Position numbers and translations under genes: made by a program. Below, in pieces: positions 15,474 through 24,912 of a DNA stretch of 27,620 bases. The stretch covers positions 1-27,620 of the forward strand of contig CAKRPO010000031.1 in NCBI GenBank assembly GCA_934378195.1. Direction: 5' to 3'. The stretch's first letter is position 1; each line of letters starts with the position of its first letter. Origin of the DNA: an uncultured Blautia sp. (GTDB taxonomy: Bacteria > Bacillota > Clostridia > Lachnospirales > Lachnospiraceae). Under the pieces are notes generated by a model. It did no database searches. It had not been told where the DNA came from and saw only the letters and a list, made by a program, of their open reading frames with translations.

Positions 15474-16196
15474 TTATGAAAGTGGCTCTTTCAGTGGTGT
15501 TCCTGCCTTACGCGGATAACGTCCCGGTGTTGGCTTCATCTTCTCGATCACGACGAGAGAACGCTGAATTTCCGAATCCGGAAGATTGAAGTAAACGACA
15601 TCCTGAATCTTACCGCCGAGAATTTTAACTGCCTTTTCTGCCTGCTGCAGCTCTTCCTGTACTGTGCCGGACTTATAGGAAATAAAATGTCCTCCGACCT
15701 TTACATACGGAAGGCAGTATTCGGATAATGTTGCAAGATTGGAAACGGCGCGGGACACGCACAGATCATACTGCTCACGATATGCCTTGTTTTTGGCAAA
15801 TTCTTCGGCTCTGCCATGAATAGCCGTGATATTTTCCAGCTTCAGCAGAGCAAATGTTTCTTCAAGAAAGTTCACTCTCTTTTTCAGGGAATCAAGCAGA
15901 CAGGCTTCCAGATGTGGAAATGCAATCTTAAGTGGCACTCCGGGAAACCCCGCTCCTGTTCCAATATCCATGATTTTGTTGACTTTTGTCATATCTACTG
16001 CCTTTACACAGGCAAGACTGTCCAGGAAATGCTTTACCAGCACTTCCTGAAATTCTGTGATTCCGGTCAGGTTCATGACCTTATTTTTTTCTACGAGATA
16101 TTCATAAAAAGCAATAAACTGCTGTTTCTGTCCTTCATCCAGAGCAATGCCGAGTTCTTCACAGCCCTGCTCCAGTACTTTCAGATCATAAGACAA
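15474..16196 (-). CDS. rsmG: 16S rRNA (guanine527-N7)-methyltransferase RsmG
   Basis: A 240-aa SAM-dependent methyltransferase that modifies G527 of 16S rRNA (E. coli numbering) in the 530 loop. The SAM-binding motif DIGTGAGFPG lies at 77-86, preceded by the family motif MNLTGI and HFLDSL; SRAVSNLATLSEY follows. The start is a TTG (16194-16196) supported by GGAGG 8 nt upstream; no in-frame ATG lies nearby. It follows mnmG by 28 nt. In many Firmicutes the next genes would be soj/spo0J; here a terminator and the Gld-type operon follow. Confidence 0.96.
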   Translation of the reverse strand: MSYDLKVLEQGCEELGIALDEGQKQQFIAFYEYLVEKNKVMNLTGITEFQEVLVKHFLDSLACVKAVDMTKVNKIMDIGTGAGFPGVPLKIAFPHLEACLLDSLKKRVNFLEETFALLKLENITAIHGRAEEFAKNKAYREQYDLCVSRAVSNLATLSEYCLPYVKVGGHFISYKSGTVQEELQQAEKAVKILGGKIQDVVYFNLPDSEIQRSLVVIEKMKPTPGRYPRKAGTPLKEPLS

Positions 16197-16224
16197 TATT
16201 TTTTCCTCCGATTTTCAGGATTTT

Positions 16225-18114
16225 TTAGGAATTTCTTCTGTACTGTTCCAGATATACCAGTAATACAGAGATATCTGCCGGTGACACACCGGAAATACGG
16301 GATGCCTGTCCAATGGAAATTGGACGGTATTCTTCCAGTTTCTGTCTTGCTTCAATACGGAGACTGCCAACTTTTTCGTAATCCAGGTCTTCCGGAATCT
16401 TCTTGGCTTCCAGTTTTTTGAACTGTTCTACCTGTTTGAGCTGTCTCTTGATATATCCTTCATATTTCAGATTGATCTCTACCTGCTGCTTTACATCCCA
16501 TGGAAGCACCGGTCTTTCCGGATCGATTGTTGCCAGATCTTCGTAATTCAGTTCTGGTCTGCGGATCAGTTCTGCGATCGTCGTACCGGATTTCAGGAGT
16601 GTGCTGCCTTTTTCTTCCAGCAATTTCTGTACTTCCGGTGTTCCGCCGATCGTTGCATGTTCGGTACGATCAATTTCTTTCTGAATCGCTTCTTCTTTTC
16701 GGAGAACTGCCTGATAAGTTTCCTCATCGATCAGTCCCACCTGATAACCTTTCCTGCGAAGACGAAGGTCTGCATTATCCTGCCTCAGAAGCAGACGATA
16801 TTCCGCACGGCTGGTCATCATTCGATATGGTTCATGGTTTTCTTTGGTAACCAGATCGTCGATCAGCACACCAATGTATGCTTCCGAGCGGTCCAGAACC
16901 AGCTGCTCCTGTCCCTTAACTTCCATCGCAGCATTGATTCCGGCAATCAGCCCCTGTGCAGCGGCCTCTTCGTATCCAGAGCTTCCGTTGAACTGTCCTC
17001 CACTGAATAGTCCTTTGATCTTTTTGAATTCCAATGTCGGATAAAGCTGGCGTGGATTAATGCAGTCATATTCAATCGCATACGCATTTTTGACAATCTT
17101 TGCGTGCTCCAGTCCCGGAACAGAATGATACATCGCATCCTGCACATCTTCCGGAAGGGAACTGGACATTCCACCGATATACATTTCATTTGTATAAAGA
17201 CCTTCCGGTTCAATAAATACCTGATGACGATTTTTATCTGCAAAACGAACGACTTTATCCTCAATGGACGGACAGTATCTCGGACCGGTTCCCTCGATCA
17301 TTCCGGAATACAATGGAGAACGATCCAGATTGTTGCGGATGATCTCATGTGTCTTTTCATTCGTATATGTCAGCCAGCAGGATTTCTGTGGAATCTGTAC
17401 AGATTCCGGATCTGTGGAAAATGAGAAAGGTACAACCCTTTCATCTCCAAACTGCTCTTCCATTTTGGAATAATCAATGGTATTTCCGGCAATTCGAGCC
17501 GGTGTTCCTGTCTTAAAACGGAACATTTCGATTCCAAGTTCTTTCAGTGAATCCGTCAGATAATTTGCTGCCTGCAGTCCGTTCGGACCGGTATAATTAC
17601 TGACATCGCCATAGATACATCTTGCTTTCAGGTATGTTCCTGTACAAAGTACGACTGCCTGACAGTGATAGATTGCACCTGAATAGAGTTGCACTCCTGT
17701 GATCTTGCCATCTTCCACCAGCAGTTTCGTGACCTCACCCTGTTTGATCGTCAGATTTTCCTGATTTTCCAGAGTTTTTCTCATTTCGGTGCTATATGCC
17801 TGCTTGTCTGCCTGTGCACGCAGTGAATGTACTGCAGGACCCTTGGATTTGTTCAGCATCTTGGACTGAATAAATGTTTTGTCAATATTTTTACCCATTT
17901 CTCCGCCAAGTGCATCCAGTTCTTTGACCAGATGACCCTTGGAACTGCCACCAACATTTGGGTTACATGGCATCAGTGCAATACTGTCCACGCTTACTGT
18001 AAACATAACGGTATCCAGACCCAGACGTGCACCGGCAAGTGCAGCCTCGCATCCGGCATGACCGGCACCTACTACAACGATATCGCAGGTTTTTTCCAGT
18101 GTTCTGTTCTCCAT
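16225..18114 (-). CDS. mnmG: tRNA uridine-34 5-carboxymethylaminomethyl modification enzyme MnmG
   Basis: A 629-aa FAD enzyme that with MnmE installs the cmnm5 group at wobble U34 of tRNAs. The N-terminal Rossmann motif is [18 protein letters not shown] with G16-x-G18-x-x-G21. The catalytic-cysteine region reads [13 protein letters not shown], and later GIDxxMxxxG-type sequence [17 protein letters not shown] is typical of GidA. The C-terminal MnmE/tRNA-binding helical domain is complete (...[20 protein letters not shown]). The length matches the family. It lies 51 nt downstream of mnmE with a weak GGGAAG ribosome site, and is probably in the same transcript. Confidence 0.97.
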   Translation of the reverse strand: MENRTLEKTCDIVVVGAGHAGCEAALAGARLGLDTVMFTVSVDSIALMPCNPNVGGSSKGHLVKELDALGGEMGKNIDKTFIQSKMLNKSKGPAVHSLRAQADKQAYSTEMRKTLENQENLTIKQGEVTKLLVEDGKITGVQLYSGAIYHCQAVVLCTGTYLKARCIYGDVSNYTGPNGLQAANYLTDSLKELGIEMFRFKTGTPARIAGNTIDYSKMEEQFGDERVVPFSFSTDPESVQIPQKSCWLTYTNEKTHEIIRNNLDRSPLYSGMIEGTGPRYCPSIEDKVVRFADKNRHQVFIEPEGLYTNEMYIGGMSSSLPEDVQDAMYHSVPGLEHAKIVKNAYAIEYDCINPRQLYPTLEFKKIKGLFSGGQFNGSSGYEEAAAQGLIAGINAAMEVKGQEQLVLDRSEAYIGVLIDDLVTKENHEPYRMMTSRAEYRLLLRQDNADLRLRRKGYQVGLIDEETYQAVLRKEEAIQKEIDRTEHATIGGTPEVQKLLEEKGSTLLKSGTTIAELIRRPELNYEDLATIDPERPVLPWDVKQQVEINLKYEGYIKRQLKQVEQFKKLEAKKIPEDLDYEKVGSLRIEARQKLEEYRPISIGQASRISGVSPADISVLLVYLEQYRRNS

Positions 18115-18165
18115 TATTTCTCTTCCCTTCTTACTCTATCTACGCATTATAATACTTACGGATTG

Positions 18166-19539
18166 TTACTTGCCTACGCAAAACTTACTGAATATCTCGT
18201 TTACAAGATCTTCTCCTACCGACTCTCCCACAATGCGGCCAAGACTTTCGTATGCATTCATGAGATCAATAGAAAAGAAATCTTCCGGCATTCCCATCTC
18301 AATGCTGCCCTTCACAAGTTTCAGGCTCTCTTTCGCCTCTTCCAGTGCAGCTTTATGACGTGCATTGGTAATGTACACTTCATCGTTAAAAGAAAGCTCT
18401 CCGTGGAAAAACATTCTCTTAATCTCGTCTTCCAGCTGGCTGATACCAGTTTCTTCCACAACAGATACCGGAATTACCGGACTGCCGGTTTTTGTTCTTA
18501 ATTCTTCAATATCAACTGCTGCTGTAAGGTCTGTCTTATTATAGATGACAATACTCTTCCGTCCGGTAAGGAGTTCCATGATCTCACGGTCATTATCATC
18601 CAGTGGAAGAGACGAGTCAACTACATAAAGAATCAGATCTGCATCCTCTGCCATCTGTTTTGCCTTACCTACACCAATCTTTTCAACAACATCTTCTGTT
18701 TCACGGATTCCCGCAGTATCGATCACGCGAAGTGTGATCCCGTTCAGGGAAATATATTCCTCCAGAATATCTCTTGTCGTTCCCGCAATCTCTGTAACGA
18801 TCGCACGGTCTTCTCCTACCAGAAAATTCAGAAGAGAGGACTTTCCTGCATTTGGTTTGCCGAGGATAACTGTCTTGATACCCTCCTGGATCATTCTTCC
18901 GTCATCGGAAGTTTTCAACAGCTCTTCGATATTTTTGTTCTCTTTTTCCACAATTTCCTGCAGTTCCTGTGGATAGCCTGTGAGATCAAAATGCTCCGGA
19001 TCATCCAGAGCTGTTTCGATATACGCGATCTCATGAAGCAGTTTTGCACGGATTTCTTTAACTGCACGCTGTACAGAGCCTTTCAGCTGCTGTACAGAAC
19101 TCTTAAGTGCCATGGAATTTTTTGCCTGAATGACATCCATGACAGCCTCTGCCTGTGACAGATCCAGTCTGCCATTCAAAAAAGCTCGTTTTGTAAATTC
19201 CCCCGGTTCTGCGATGACTGCACCGTTCCTGAGCACAGTTTCCAGCACACGCTTCATGGCATATACACCACCATGACAATCTATTTCTACGGTGTCCTCA
19301 CCCGTATATGTGTGAGGTCCTCTCATAATCATAACCAGTACTTCATCTACAACTTCTTCTCCATCATAGATAAATCCATAATGGATGGTATGGCTGCCAA
19401 CTTCGCGAATATCTTTCTTACCGTTTTTGGAACGGTAGATTTTTGCGATCACATCCATAGCTTCTTCTCCACTGATGCGGACAATGCCAATACCGGAAGC
19501 ACTCATTGCTGTAGAGATTGCTGCAATTGTTGCGTCCAT
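18166..19539 (-). CDS. mnmE: tRNA modification GTPase MnmE (TrmE)
   Basis: A 457-aa GTPase, partner of MnmG. The N-terminal tetrahydrofolate-binding domain (1-118) begins DATIAAISTA; a helical domain carries an inserted G domain with G1 GKPNAGKS (227-234), the K-loop TTRD, G3 DTAG and G4 NKTD. The C-terminal catalytic motif CVGK ends at K457 with Cys454. The start at 19539 is chosen because GGAGG lies 5 nt upstream; an in-frame ATG 10 codons earlier has no ribosome site. A long hairpin with a T-run lies immediately upstream in the leader (19578-19652), so it may be expressed by read-through from the jag side or from an undetected promoter. Confidence 0.97.
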   Translation of the reverse strand: MDATIAAISTAMSASGIGIVRISGEEAMDVIAKIYRSKNGKKDIREVGSHTIHYGFIYDGEEVVDEVLVMIMRGPHTYTGEDTVEIDCHGGVYAMKRVLETVLRNGAVIAEPGEFTKRAFLNGRLDLSQAEAVMDVIQAKNSMALKSSVQQLKGSVQRAVKEIRAKLLHEIAYIETALDDPEHFDLTGYPQELQEIVEKENKNIEELLKTSDDGRMIQEGIKTVILGKPNAGKSSLLNFLVGEDRAIVTEIAGTTRDILEEYISLNGITLRVIDTAGIRETEDVVEKIGVGKAKQMAEDADLILYVVDSSLPLDDNDREIMELLTGRKSIVIYNKTDLTAAVDIEELRTKTGSPVIPVSVVEETGISQLEDEIKRMFFHGELSFNDEVYITNARHKAALEEAKESLKLVKGSIEMGMPEDFFSIDLMNAYESLGRIVGESVGEDLVNEIFSKFCVGK

Positions 19540-19577
19540 ATTTCCTCCTTCAGATTTTGTCCCCTTCATTCTAAAGT

Positions 19578-19652
19578 AAAAAAAAATGTTACCCTAGAAG
19601 AAAGCACACGTTCATTACGTGTTATTCACGCTTTCACCTAGAATAACATTTT
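19578..19652 (-). terminator. Long hairpin with T-run between jag and mnmE
   Basis: Left part 19583-19604 (AAATGTTA..CTAG....GAAAGC) pairs with right part 19630-19652 over about 22 positions with a few mismatches. An inner ACACG/CGTGT stem tops it. On the - strand nine T follow (A-run 19578-19586). It fits a jag-operon terminator or an attenuator in the mnmE leader. The T-rich right flank of the + strand would also permit use in the other direction. Confidence 0.65.
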
Positions 19653-19685
19653 ATATTTCAGTTGTGAACTGTTTTCACTGCTGAT

Positions 19686-20639
19686 TTAGTATCTTTTTAA
19701 TTTAACAACTACATGACGGTAAGGTTCTTCTCCCTCACTGACTGTTTCAACAAATTTGTTGCCCTGCAGTGCAGAGTGGATGATTCTTCTTTCGTAAGGA
19801 TTCATCGGCTCAAGTACAACAGGTTTTCTGGTCTTCTTTACCTTGTAGGCAATTCCTCTTGCCAGGTTTTCCAGTGTTTCTTTACGACGTCTTCTGTAAT
19901 CCTCAGTGTCCAGCTTTACGCGGATGTAATCAGATTTGCCTTTGTTTACAACAAGGCTTGTCAGATACTGAAGAGAATCCAGTGTCTGTCCTCTCTTACC
20001 AATAAGGATTCCCATGTCTTCGCCTTCAAAATCAACTTCCAGACATCCATCTGTTGTGTTGTATTTGGAAGTGATCTGAACATCTCCCAGATCCATGGAA
20101 GCAAATACATCACGAAGGAACACAAGTGCTCTTTCTTCAATATCTTTGATTTCTTCCGGATCCGTAATGATTTCGATCGGTTTTGGTGCTCTGACTGGTT
20201 TATCTTTCGCCGGTCTTTCTTTTGGCTCTCTTACCGGTTTATCTTTTGCCGTTTTTTCGCGGAACTGTTTTTCTTTTGCAGGTCTCGGCTGTTTTTCTTC
20301 TTTTGATGCTTTTGCGGTTTCTGTCTTAGTCTCCGGTTTCACATCGTTCTGTCTGGAAACGGATTTCGGTGCAGATTTCTTAGTTTCTTTTACGGTCTCT
20401 TCTTTAAAAGCATCAAGCTTGACAGAATCAACAATCTTTTCGATTTCTTTTTCTTCGGAATGATCTTCTACTTTACGAGCTTTGATGATTGCCGGTTTGC
20501 TTCCGATTCCGAAAAATCCGGAACTTCCCTCACTGATTACCTGAATATCAAGCTGATCACTGGATACGCCCAGTTCAATACATGCCTTGGTGATTGCTTC
20601 GCTCTTTGTTTTGGCGGAAAACTGCATATATTCATCCAT
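19686..20639 (-). CDS. jag: RNA-binding protein Jag (KhpB; Jag-N, KH and R3H domains)
   Basis: A 317-aa protein. Jag-N domain (about 4-54; GSSGFFGIGSKPA), a long Lys/Glu/Pro-rich linker (about 57-155) with repeated KDKPVRxPK-like segments, a KH domain (about 163-243) with GILIGKRGQTLDSLQYL, and an R3H domain (about 250-316) with RRRRKETLENLAR. KhpB works with KhpA in RNA binding and cell-length or envelope control in Gram-positive bacteria (established for the family). The linker is longer than in many homologues. It lies 33 nt downstream of yidC, the usual order. The ribosome site is not ideal (GGGG about 8 nt before the ATG), and an alternative ATG four codons in exists. Confidence 0.95.
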   Translation of the reverse strand: MDEYMQFSAKTKSEAITKACIELGVSSDQLDIQVISEGSSGFFGIGSKPAIIKARKVEDHSEEKEIEKIVDSVKLDAFKEETVKETKKSAPKSVSRQNDVKPETKTETAKASKEEKQPRPAKEKQFREKTAKDKPVREPKERPAKDKPVRAPKPIEIITDPEEIKDIEERALVFLRDVFASMDLGDVQITSKYNTTDGCLEVDFEGEDMGILIGKRGQTLDSLQYLTSLVVNKGKSDYIRVKLDTEDYRRRRKETLENLARGIAYKVKKTRKPVVLEPMNPYERRIIHSALQGNKFVETVSEGEEPYRHVVVKLKRY

Positions 20640-20672
20640 GATAAAACCCCGACCTTCCTTTCCTGTTTCTCT

Positions 20673-21941
20673 TTATTTCTTCTTATTACGTTCTTCAAAA
20701 TTTCTTACCAGATTTGCTTTTGCTGTAATACTGTCAGCTTTTGCATGAGATGCATTCTGGTAAGCCTGCTCTACTTTCTTCGCACGGCTTGCTTCATCTG
20801 TACCACTCATGCCTTTTTCAATCTTGTTGATGTTTCGGGCACTCTGGTGAGCCTGATTTGTGATCTTCTGCGGTGGAAGTCCTTCTTTTGCTCTCTTGGC
20901 TTCCATCTTTCTCATGTTTTCGTTAACAAGATCATCAATATCCATCTTATTCAGATGACGGTTGATCAGTACCTGCTGGATACTTCTAACTACCGCACTC
21001 GCGATCCAGTAAATACCAAGACCTACCGGGAAGGTGAAACAGAAGAATGCAGACATAAGCGGCATTACTGTGTTCATTGTCTTCATGGAGCTTGCCATTG
21101 CATTGTTGTCATCGTTTCCACTTGAAGCTGCCTGCGGCATAAGCTTCAGGTTGAGCATCTGTGTAGCCCAGGAAAGAAGCGGAATTGCAAGAGCTGCGAT
21201 GATAAGGATGATAGATCCTGTTTTGATATAACTCAGCGGCTGGTCAGCGATGTTCAGCACACCAAAAGTCTGCATTTTCTGGATTTCAGAAGCAGTCTTG
21301 CTGATCTGATCTGAAAAACCGGAGAACTGGCTTACCTTCTGTAAGGATTCCCACTGAGACGGAGACAGAGCATACAGGAAATCTACGATAGAATCTGCAT
21401 TCTCAGTTACCTGTCTTACTCGTGTCATTTTGTTATCTGCGATAAAGTTGTTGATGATATCTGTAAATCCATCTACTGCAAGGATCTTTGTGCAGACACC
21501 GTTAAATACATTGTAAACACTTCCTACGTAAGCCGGAATGTTCTGGATTACCTGATACAGGGCAAACAGGATCGGCATCTGGATTGCCAGCTGAACGCAG
21601 CTTCCTGTCGCAGATACGCCATATTTCTGGTATACTGCCTGTGTTTCTTCCTGCATCTTCATCATGGAATCCTGATCTTTTTTACCCTGGTATTTTTTCT
21701 GGATCTTCTGGATCTCAGGCTGCATGATCGCACTCAGCTTAGAGAATTTCTGCTGTTTGACCTGCAGAGGAGTCATACAAAGGTAGATCAGGATACTGAA
21801 AATAATAATACAAAGACCGATGTTCTGAATTCCAACTGCATCCAGAACCTTGTAGATTGCATTCATGATCCATCCCATCACGACTGCGATCTGGCCAATG
21901 ATCGGGGTACCACTCTTAGTAGCCAAAATCATAGTTTCCAA
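20673..21941 (-). CDS. yidC: Membrane protein insertase YidC/Oxa1 family
   Basis: A 422-aa insertase that places proteins into the cytoplasmic membrane, alone or with Sec. Hydrophobic segments occur at about 17-38, 40-60, 115-140, 230-252 and 290-320. The landmark MTPLQVKQQKFSKLSAIMQP lies after the second helix, and the coiled loop IQKIQKKYQ follows. The basic C-terminal tail is typical of Gram-positive YidC. Unlike most Firmicute YidC proteins it shows no lipobox Cys near the start. The start is a TTG (21939-21941) with AGGAGGA 9-10 nt upstream; the ATG three codons later would be about 19 nt from that site. Confidence 0.95.
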   Translation of the reverse strand: METMILATKSGTPIIGQIAVVMGWIMNAIYKVLDAVGIQNIGLCIIIFSILIYLCMTPLQVKQQKFSKLSAIMQPEIQKIQKKYQGKKDQDSMMKMQEETQAVYQKYGVSATGSCVQLAIQMPILFALYQVIQNIPAYVGSVYNVFNGVCTKILAVDGFTDIINNFIADNKMTRVRQVTENADSIVDFLYALSPSQWESLQKVSQFSGFSDQISKTASEIQKMQTFGVLNIADQPLSYIKTGSIILIIAALAIPLLSWATQMLNLKLMPQAASSGNDDNNAMASSMKTMNTVMPLMSAFFCFTFPVGLGIYWIASAVVRSIQQVLINRHLNKMDIDDLVNENMRKMEAKRAKEGLPPQKITNQAHQSARNINKIEKGMSGTDEASRAKKVEQAYQNASHAKADSITAKANLVRNFEERNKKK

Positions 21942-22011
21942 TTTTCTAGTTCCTCCTGGATTGTCTTATGAAGTATACCGTCCAAGTGGACAGCTTCTGC
22001 TCCATTTAAAC

Positions 22012-22224
22012 TTATGGTACGGGATCATATCCTCCATGAGAAAAAGGATTACAGCGTAATATTCTCCATACTGCAAGTAACCCTCCCTTAAACGCACCAT
22101 ATTTTTCGATTGCTTCCAAACCATATTGAGAACATGTGGGAATATAAGGACATTTTGTTCTCTTCATCGGTGATATATATTTTTGATAGAGACGTATCAG
22201 TTTAATAAGAAGTTTCTTCATCAT
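22012..22224 (-). CDS. yidD: Membrane protein insertion efficiency factor YidD
   Basis: A 70-aa protein of the YidD (PF01809) family with the diagnostic [22 protein letters not shown] and [14 protein letters not shown] segments and the conserved Cys/Arg pattern. It is a small amphipathic membrane-associated helper of YidC. Translation probably starts at the ATG at 22224 (a second ATG follows directly), with AGGAG about 9-10 nt upstream; a longer in-frame start at 22248 lies deep inside rnpA. It overlaps the 3' end of rnpA by 23 nt, which implies translational coupling. Confidence 0.95.
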   Translation of the reverse strand: MMKKLLIKLIRLYQKYISPMKRTKCPYIPTCSQYGLEAIEKYGAFKGGLLAVWRILRCNPFSHGGYDPVP

Positions 22225-22567
22225 TTGATCCTGCTCCTGCAATCTCATGTCTCTGTGCCAGATTCATAAATGCACTCTCAATCTCCTGATAACTTCTGTC
22301 TTTGGCAGAATTACGGGCGATCACTACAATATCAAGATTTCTGTCGAATTTTTCTTCATTCAGACGATAACTTTCTCTGATCAATCTGGTGATTCTGTGG
22401 CGAACCACACTATTCCCTACTTTTTTGCTTACTGATATTCCCAGACGATTCTTCATGTGCTGATTAGGCAGCACGTACATCACCAGATACCGATTTGCTT
22501 TTGATGTTCCACGCTTGTAAACCTGTTGAAAATCTCTGTTTTTCTTTAAGGACTCTGAATATTTCAT
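22202..22567 (-). CDS. rnpA: Ribonuclease P protein component
   Basis: A 121-aa basic protein that assists the RNase P RNA in 5' tRNA maturation. It shows the family pattern [14 protein letters not shown] near the start and the RNR-type motif [15 protein letters not shown], followed by DIVVIAR. The start is set by GGAGG in AAAGGAGGATTCG. It lies between rpmH (58 nt upstream) and yidD (overlapping), the standard arrangement. Confidence 0.97.
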   Translation of the reverse strand: MKYSESLKKNRDFQQVYKRGTSKANRYLVMYVLPNQHMKNRLGISVSKKVGNSVVRHRITRLIRESYRLNEEKFDRNLDIVVIARNSAKDRSYQEIESAFMNLAQRHEIAGAGSNDEETSY

Positions 22568-22591
22568 CGAATCCTCCTTTTTTCATTATAG

Positions 22592-22619
22592 AAGAAAAGA
22601 CCACATCAACTGCGGTCTT
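22592..22619 (-). terminator. Weak terminator or attenuator between rpmH and rnpA
   Basis: On the - strand AAGACCGCA and TGTGGTCTT (22597-22619) form a stem that includes a G-U pair, followed by TTTTCTTC. The T-tract is poor, which suits partial termination, as rpmH is usually needed in large excess over rnpA. Confidence 0.5.
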
Positions 22620-22625
22620 ATATCT

Positions 22626-22760
22626 TTAGGCTGATAACTGTTTTCTTCCTTTTGCTCTTCTGGCAGCTAATACTTTACGGCCACCTTTTGTGCTCATACG
22701 AGCTCTGAATCCATGAACTTTAGCTCTGGATCTTTTCTTTGGCTGAAATGTCATTTTCAT
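22626..22760 (-). CDS. rpmH: 50S ribosomal protein L34
   Basis: A 44-aa protein read from the - strand: begins [19 protein letters not shown] and ends GRKQLSA, with the L34 signature [19 protein letters not shown]. It is a very basic subunit of the large ribosomal subunit. The ATG at 22758-22760 is preceded by AAAGGAGG with 10 nt spacing. It is the first gene of the leftward rpmH-rnpA-yidD-yidC-jag unit and abuts the origin region, the normal bacterial position. Confidence 0.98.
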   Translation of the reverse strand: MKMTFQPKKRSRAKVHGFRARMSTKGGRKVLAARRAKGRKQLSA

Positions 22761-22823
22761 AGGTAAAGCACCTCCTTTATCTATTATAGCGTATTCGTAA
22801 TATTTTCCTAGAACATCATTTCA

Positions 22824-22852
22824 ATTATATTCATAATGCCCCTGTTCGTCAA
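22824..22852 (-). promoter_or_regulatory. rpmH promoter
   Basis: On the - strand, -35 TTGACG (22847-22852), 17-bp spacer, perfect -10 TATAAT (22824-22829), about 64 bp upstream of the L34 start. It is one of the strongest promoter matches in the window. Confidence 0.8.
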
Positions 22853-22898
22853 GCCAAAAATATTAAAAATATCAAGAAAAATCAGCATTTCAGCCAAT

Positions 22899-23290
22899 TG
22901 TGGATTAACCCACACATCTATGTGGAAAGTTATGGTTAACGTAAAGTTATCCACTTTTTGTGGATAACTTGTGGATAACTCGAGTTTTTCCTGTGAATTT
23001 ATCCCCAATTTTCGACCTTTTTTTACACAATACCTTGAAAAAAGCTTTTATTTTACACGCTTTCCAGTGTGGATATACTTATACACAATCCCCATGGCTG
23101 TTTTTCCACTATTTCAGATGTTATGTAAACTTCTTGAAAATTATCCACCATTTCAGGGTTATACACATGTGGACAAAGTGGAAAACTATTGCAAACTCTG
23201 TGAATTTTCCCCTTTCCCGTAGCCAAATAACCGTTGCTAATCACGCAAATTTATTATAATATATAAAAGGATATTTATGTCTTATGAACA
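22899..23290. other. oriC: Replication origin oriC (upstream DnaA-box cluster)
   Basis: The gap between rpmH and dnaA holds DnaA boxes. Matches to TTATNCACA: TGTGGATAA at 22959-22967 and 22970-22978 (- strand) and TTATACACA at 23079-23087 and 23159-23167 (+ strand). One-mismatch boxes: 22899-22907, 22947-22955, 22999-23007, 23068-23076, 23141-23149 and 23168-23176. An AT-rich tract (about 23246-23285) lies next to dnaA and could be an unwinding element; it also contains TATAAT (23255-23260), a possible dnaA -10 with TTGCTA (23234-23239) only 15 bp upstream. The position and the box density make the origin assignment strong. Confidence 0.93.
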
Positions 23291-23338
23291 GTTACGACTT
23301 AAAATAATATACTTTCAAAGAAACCAGGAGATAGAAAC

Positions 23339-24718
23339 ATGGATAAAGTTATTGAAAATTGGGAGAAAATTCTGCAAACCGTTAAAGCAGATTACGATGT
23401 AGGTGATGTTGCCTTCAATACCTGGCTGAAACCACTCAAAGTCTATGATGTCAAGGATAATGTGATCACAATTCTTGTTCCTTCGGAACAGGTTGTATTA
23501 ATAAACCTTCTTAATAAGAAGTATAAGCTTCTTCTTCAGGTTACGATCTGCGAAATCACCGGAATGGAAGAATGCGAAGTCAAATTCATATCTCCTGATG
23601 AGGCACCAAAAAAAGAAGTTTCTTCTTATGATAATGCATCTGCAGATACCGGTCTTTCTGACATTGACCGTCGCTGTGAAGAAGCTCACCTCAATCCCAA
23701 ATATATTTTTGATACCTTTATCGTTGGTAACAATAATAAATTTGCTCAGGCTGCAGCACTTGCAGTTGCCGAATCTCCAGGGGATACATACAATCCGCTG
23801 TTTATATATGGAGGTGCCGGACTTGGCAAAACCCATCTGATGCACTCCATCGCTCATTACATCATTGAACATGATGAAAACAGTAAAGTATTGTATGTTA
23901 CCAGTGAAGAATTCACGAACGAACTGATCGAAACCATTCGAAACGGAAATAATTCTGCAATGTCCAAATTCCGTGAAAAATACCGTAACATTGACGTTCT
24001 TCTCGTCGATGATATTCAGTTTATTATAGGTAAGGAATCTACACAGGAAGAATTTTTCCATACCTTCAACAGTCTTCACAGTGCAAAAAAACAGATTATC
24101 ATTTCATCTGATAAACCACCGAAAGACATGGAAATCCTGGAAGAACGTTTCCGTTCAAGATTCGAATGGGGGCTGATCGCAGACATCACACTTCCGGATT
24201 ACGAAACCCGAATGGCTATTCTTCATAAGAAAGAAGAACTCGAAGGCTACAATATCAGCGAAGAAGTCATCAAATACATTGCAACCAATATCAAATCCAA
24301 CATTCGAGAGCTTGAAGGTGCTTTTAATAAAGTAATGGCAAGCTCCAAACTTGAGAAAAAAGAAGTTACCCTGGAACTTGCTGAACAGGCACTAAAAGAC
24401 ATTATCTCGCCAGATCAGCAGAAAGTGATCACTCCAGATTACATTATTTCCGTAGTTGCAGAGCATTATCATGTAACAGTAGCAGATCTTTGCGGCAACA
24501 AACGAAGTTCCAAGATTGTTATGCCAAGACAGATTGCCATGTACCTGTGCCGTGATATTATTGATACTTCACTCAAAACAATCGGAAAAAATCTTGGAGA
24601 TCGTGATCATACCACAGTTATGCACGGGATAGAGAAAATTGAAAACGAATTAAAGACAAATGACAACCTCAAAAACTCCATTGACACCTTAAGGAAAAAG
24701 ATTAATCCACAGGGGTAA
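23339..24718 (+). CDS. dnaA: Chromosomal replication initiator DnaA
   Basis: A 459-aa AAA+ initiator. Domain I (about 1-80) starts IENWEKILQTVKADYD; a short linker follows; domain III carries Walker A GGAGLGKT (158-165), Walker B LLVDD (221-225), sensor ISSDKPP and the arginine-finger region EERFRSRFEWGL. Domain IV ends with the DnaA-box-binding signature GDRDHTTVMH (420-429). The start is set by AGGAG (23326-23330), 8 nt upstream. It is flanked by DnaA boxes on both sides, so autoregulation by DnaA is likely (established for DnaA generally). The length is normal for Firmicutes. Confidence 0.98.
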   Translation: MDKVIENWEKILQTVKADYDVGDVAFNTWLKPLKVYDVKDNVITILVPSEQVVLINLLNKKYKLLLQVTICEITGMEECEVKFISPDEAPKKEVSSYDNASADTGLSDIDRRCEEAHLNPKYIFDTFIVGNNNKFAQAAALAVAESPGDTYNPLFIYGGAGLGKTHLMHSIAHYIIEHDENSKVLYVTSEEFTNELIETIRNGNNSAMSKFREKYRNIDVLLVDDIQFIIGKESTQEEFFHTFNSLHSAKKQIIISSDKPPKDMEILEERFRSRFEWGLIADITLPDYETRMAILHKKEELEGYNISEEVIKYIATNIKSNIRELEGAFNKVMASSKLEKKEVTLELAEQALKDIISPDQQKVITPDYIISVVAEHYHVTVADLCGNKRSSKIVMPRQIAMYLCRDIIDTSLKTIGKNLGDRDHTTVMHGIEKIENELKTNDNLKNSIDTLRKKINPQG

Positions 24719-24912
24719 AGGACTTTTCCACATGCAATTCTAACTTTGAAAGTCGTTTATACACGGAGTTATACAGTTAAGAAATCCCCGTTTTTCAAGG
24801 TTTATGGGACTTTTTCACATATTCACACCCCCCTAAGGCGGCTACGGCGGATTTCTTTATATATTTTTATTTATAAAGCCAATTCTGAAACAGGAAAGGA
24901 GTTATACACATC
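24703..24912. other. Second DnaA-box region between dnaA and dnaN
   Basis: An exact DnaA box TTATACACA lies at 24902-24910, inside the spacer between the dnaN ribosome site and its ATG. One-mismatch boxes are TAATCCACA (24703-24711, within the dnaA 3' end), TTTTCCACA (24724-24732) and TTATACACG (24757-24765). An AT-rich block (24851-24878) could be an unwinding element. In Bacillus subtilis the origin is bipartite and unwinds in this interval; the layout here suggests the same. Confidence 0.6.
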
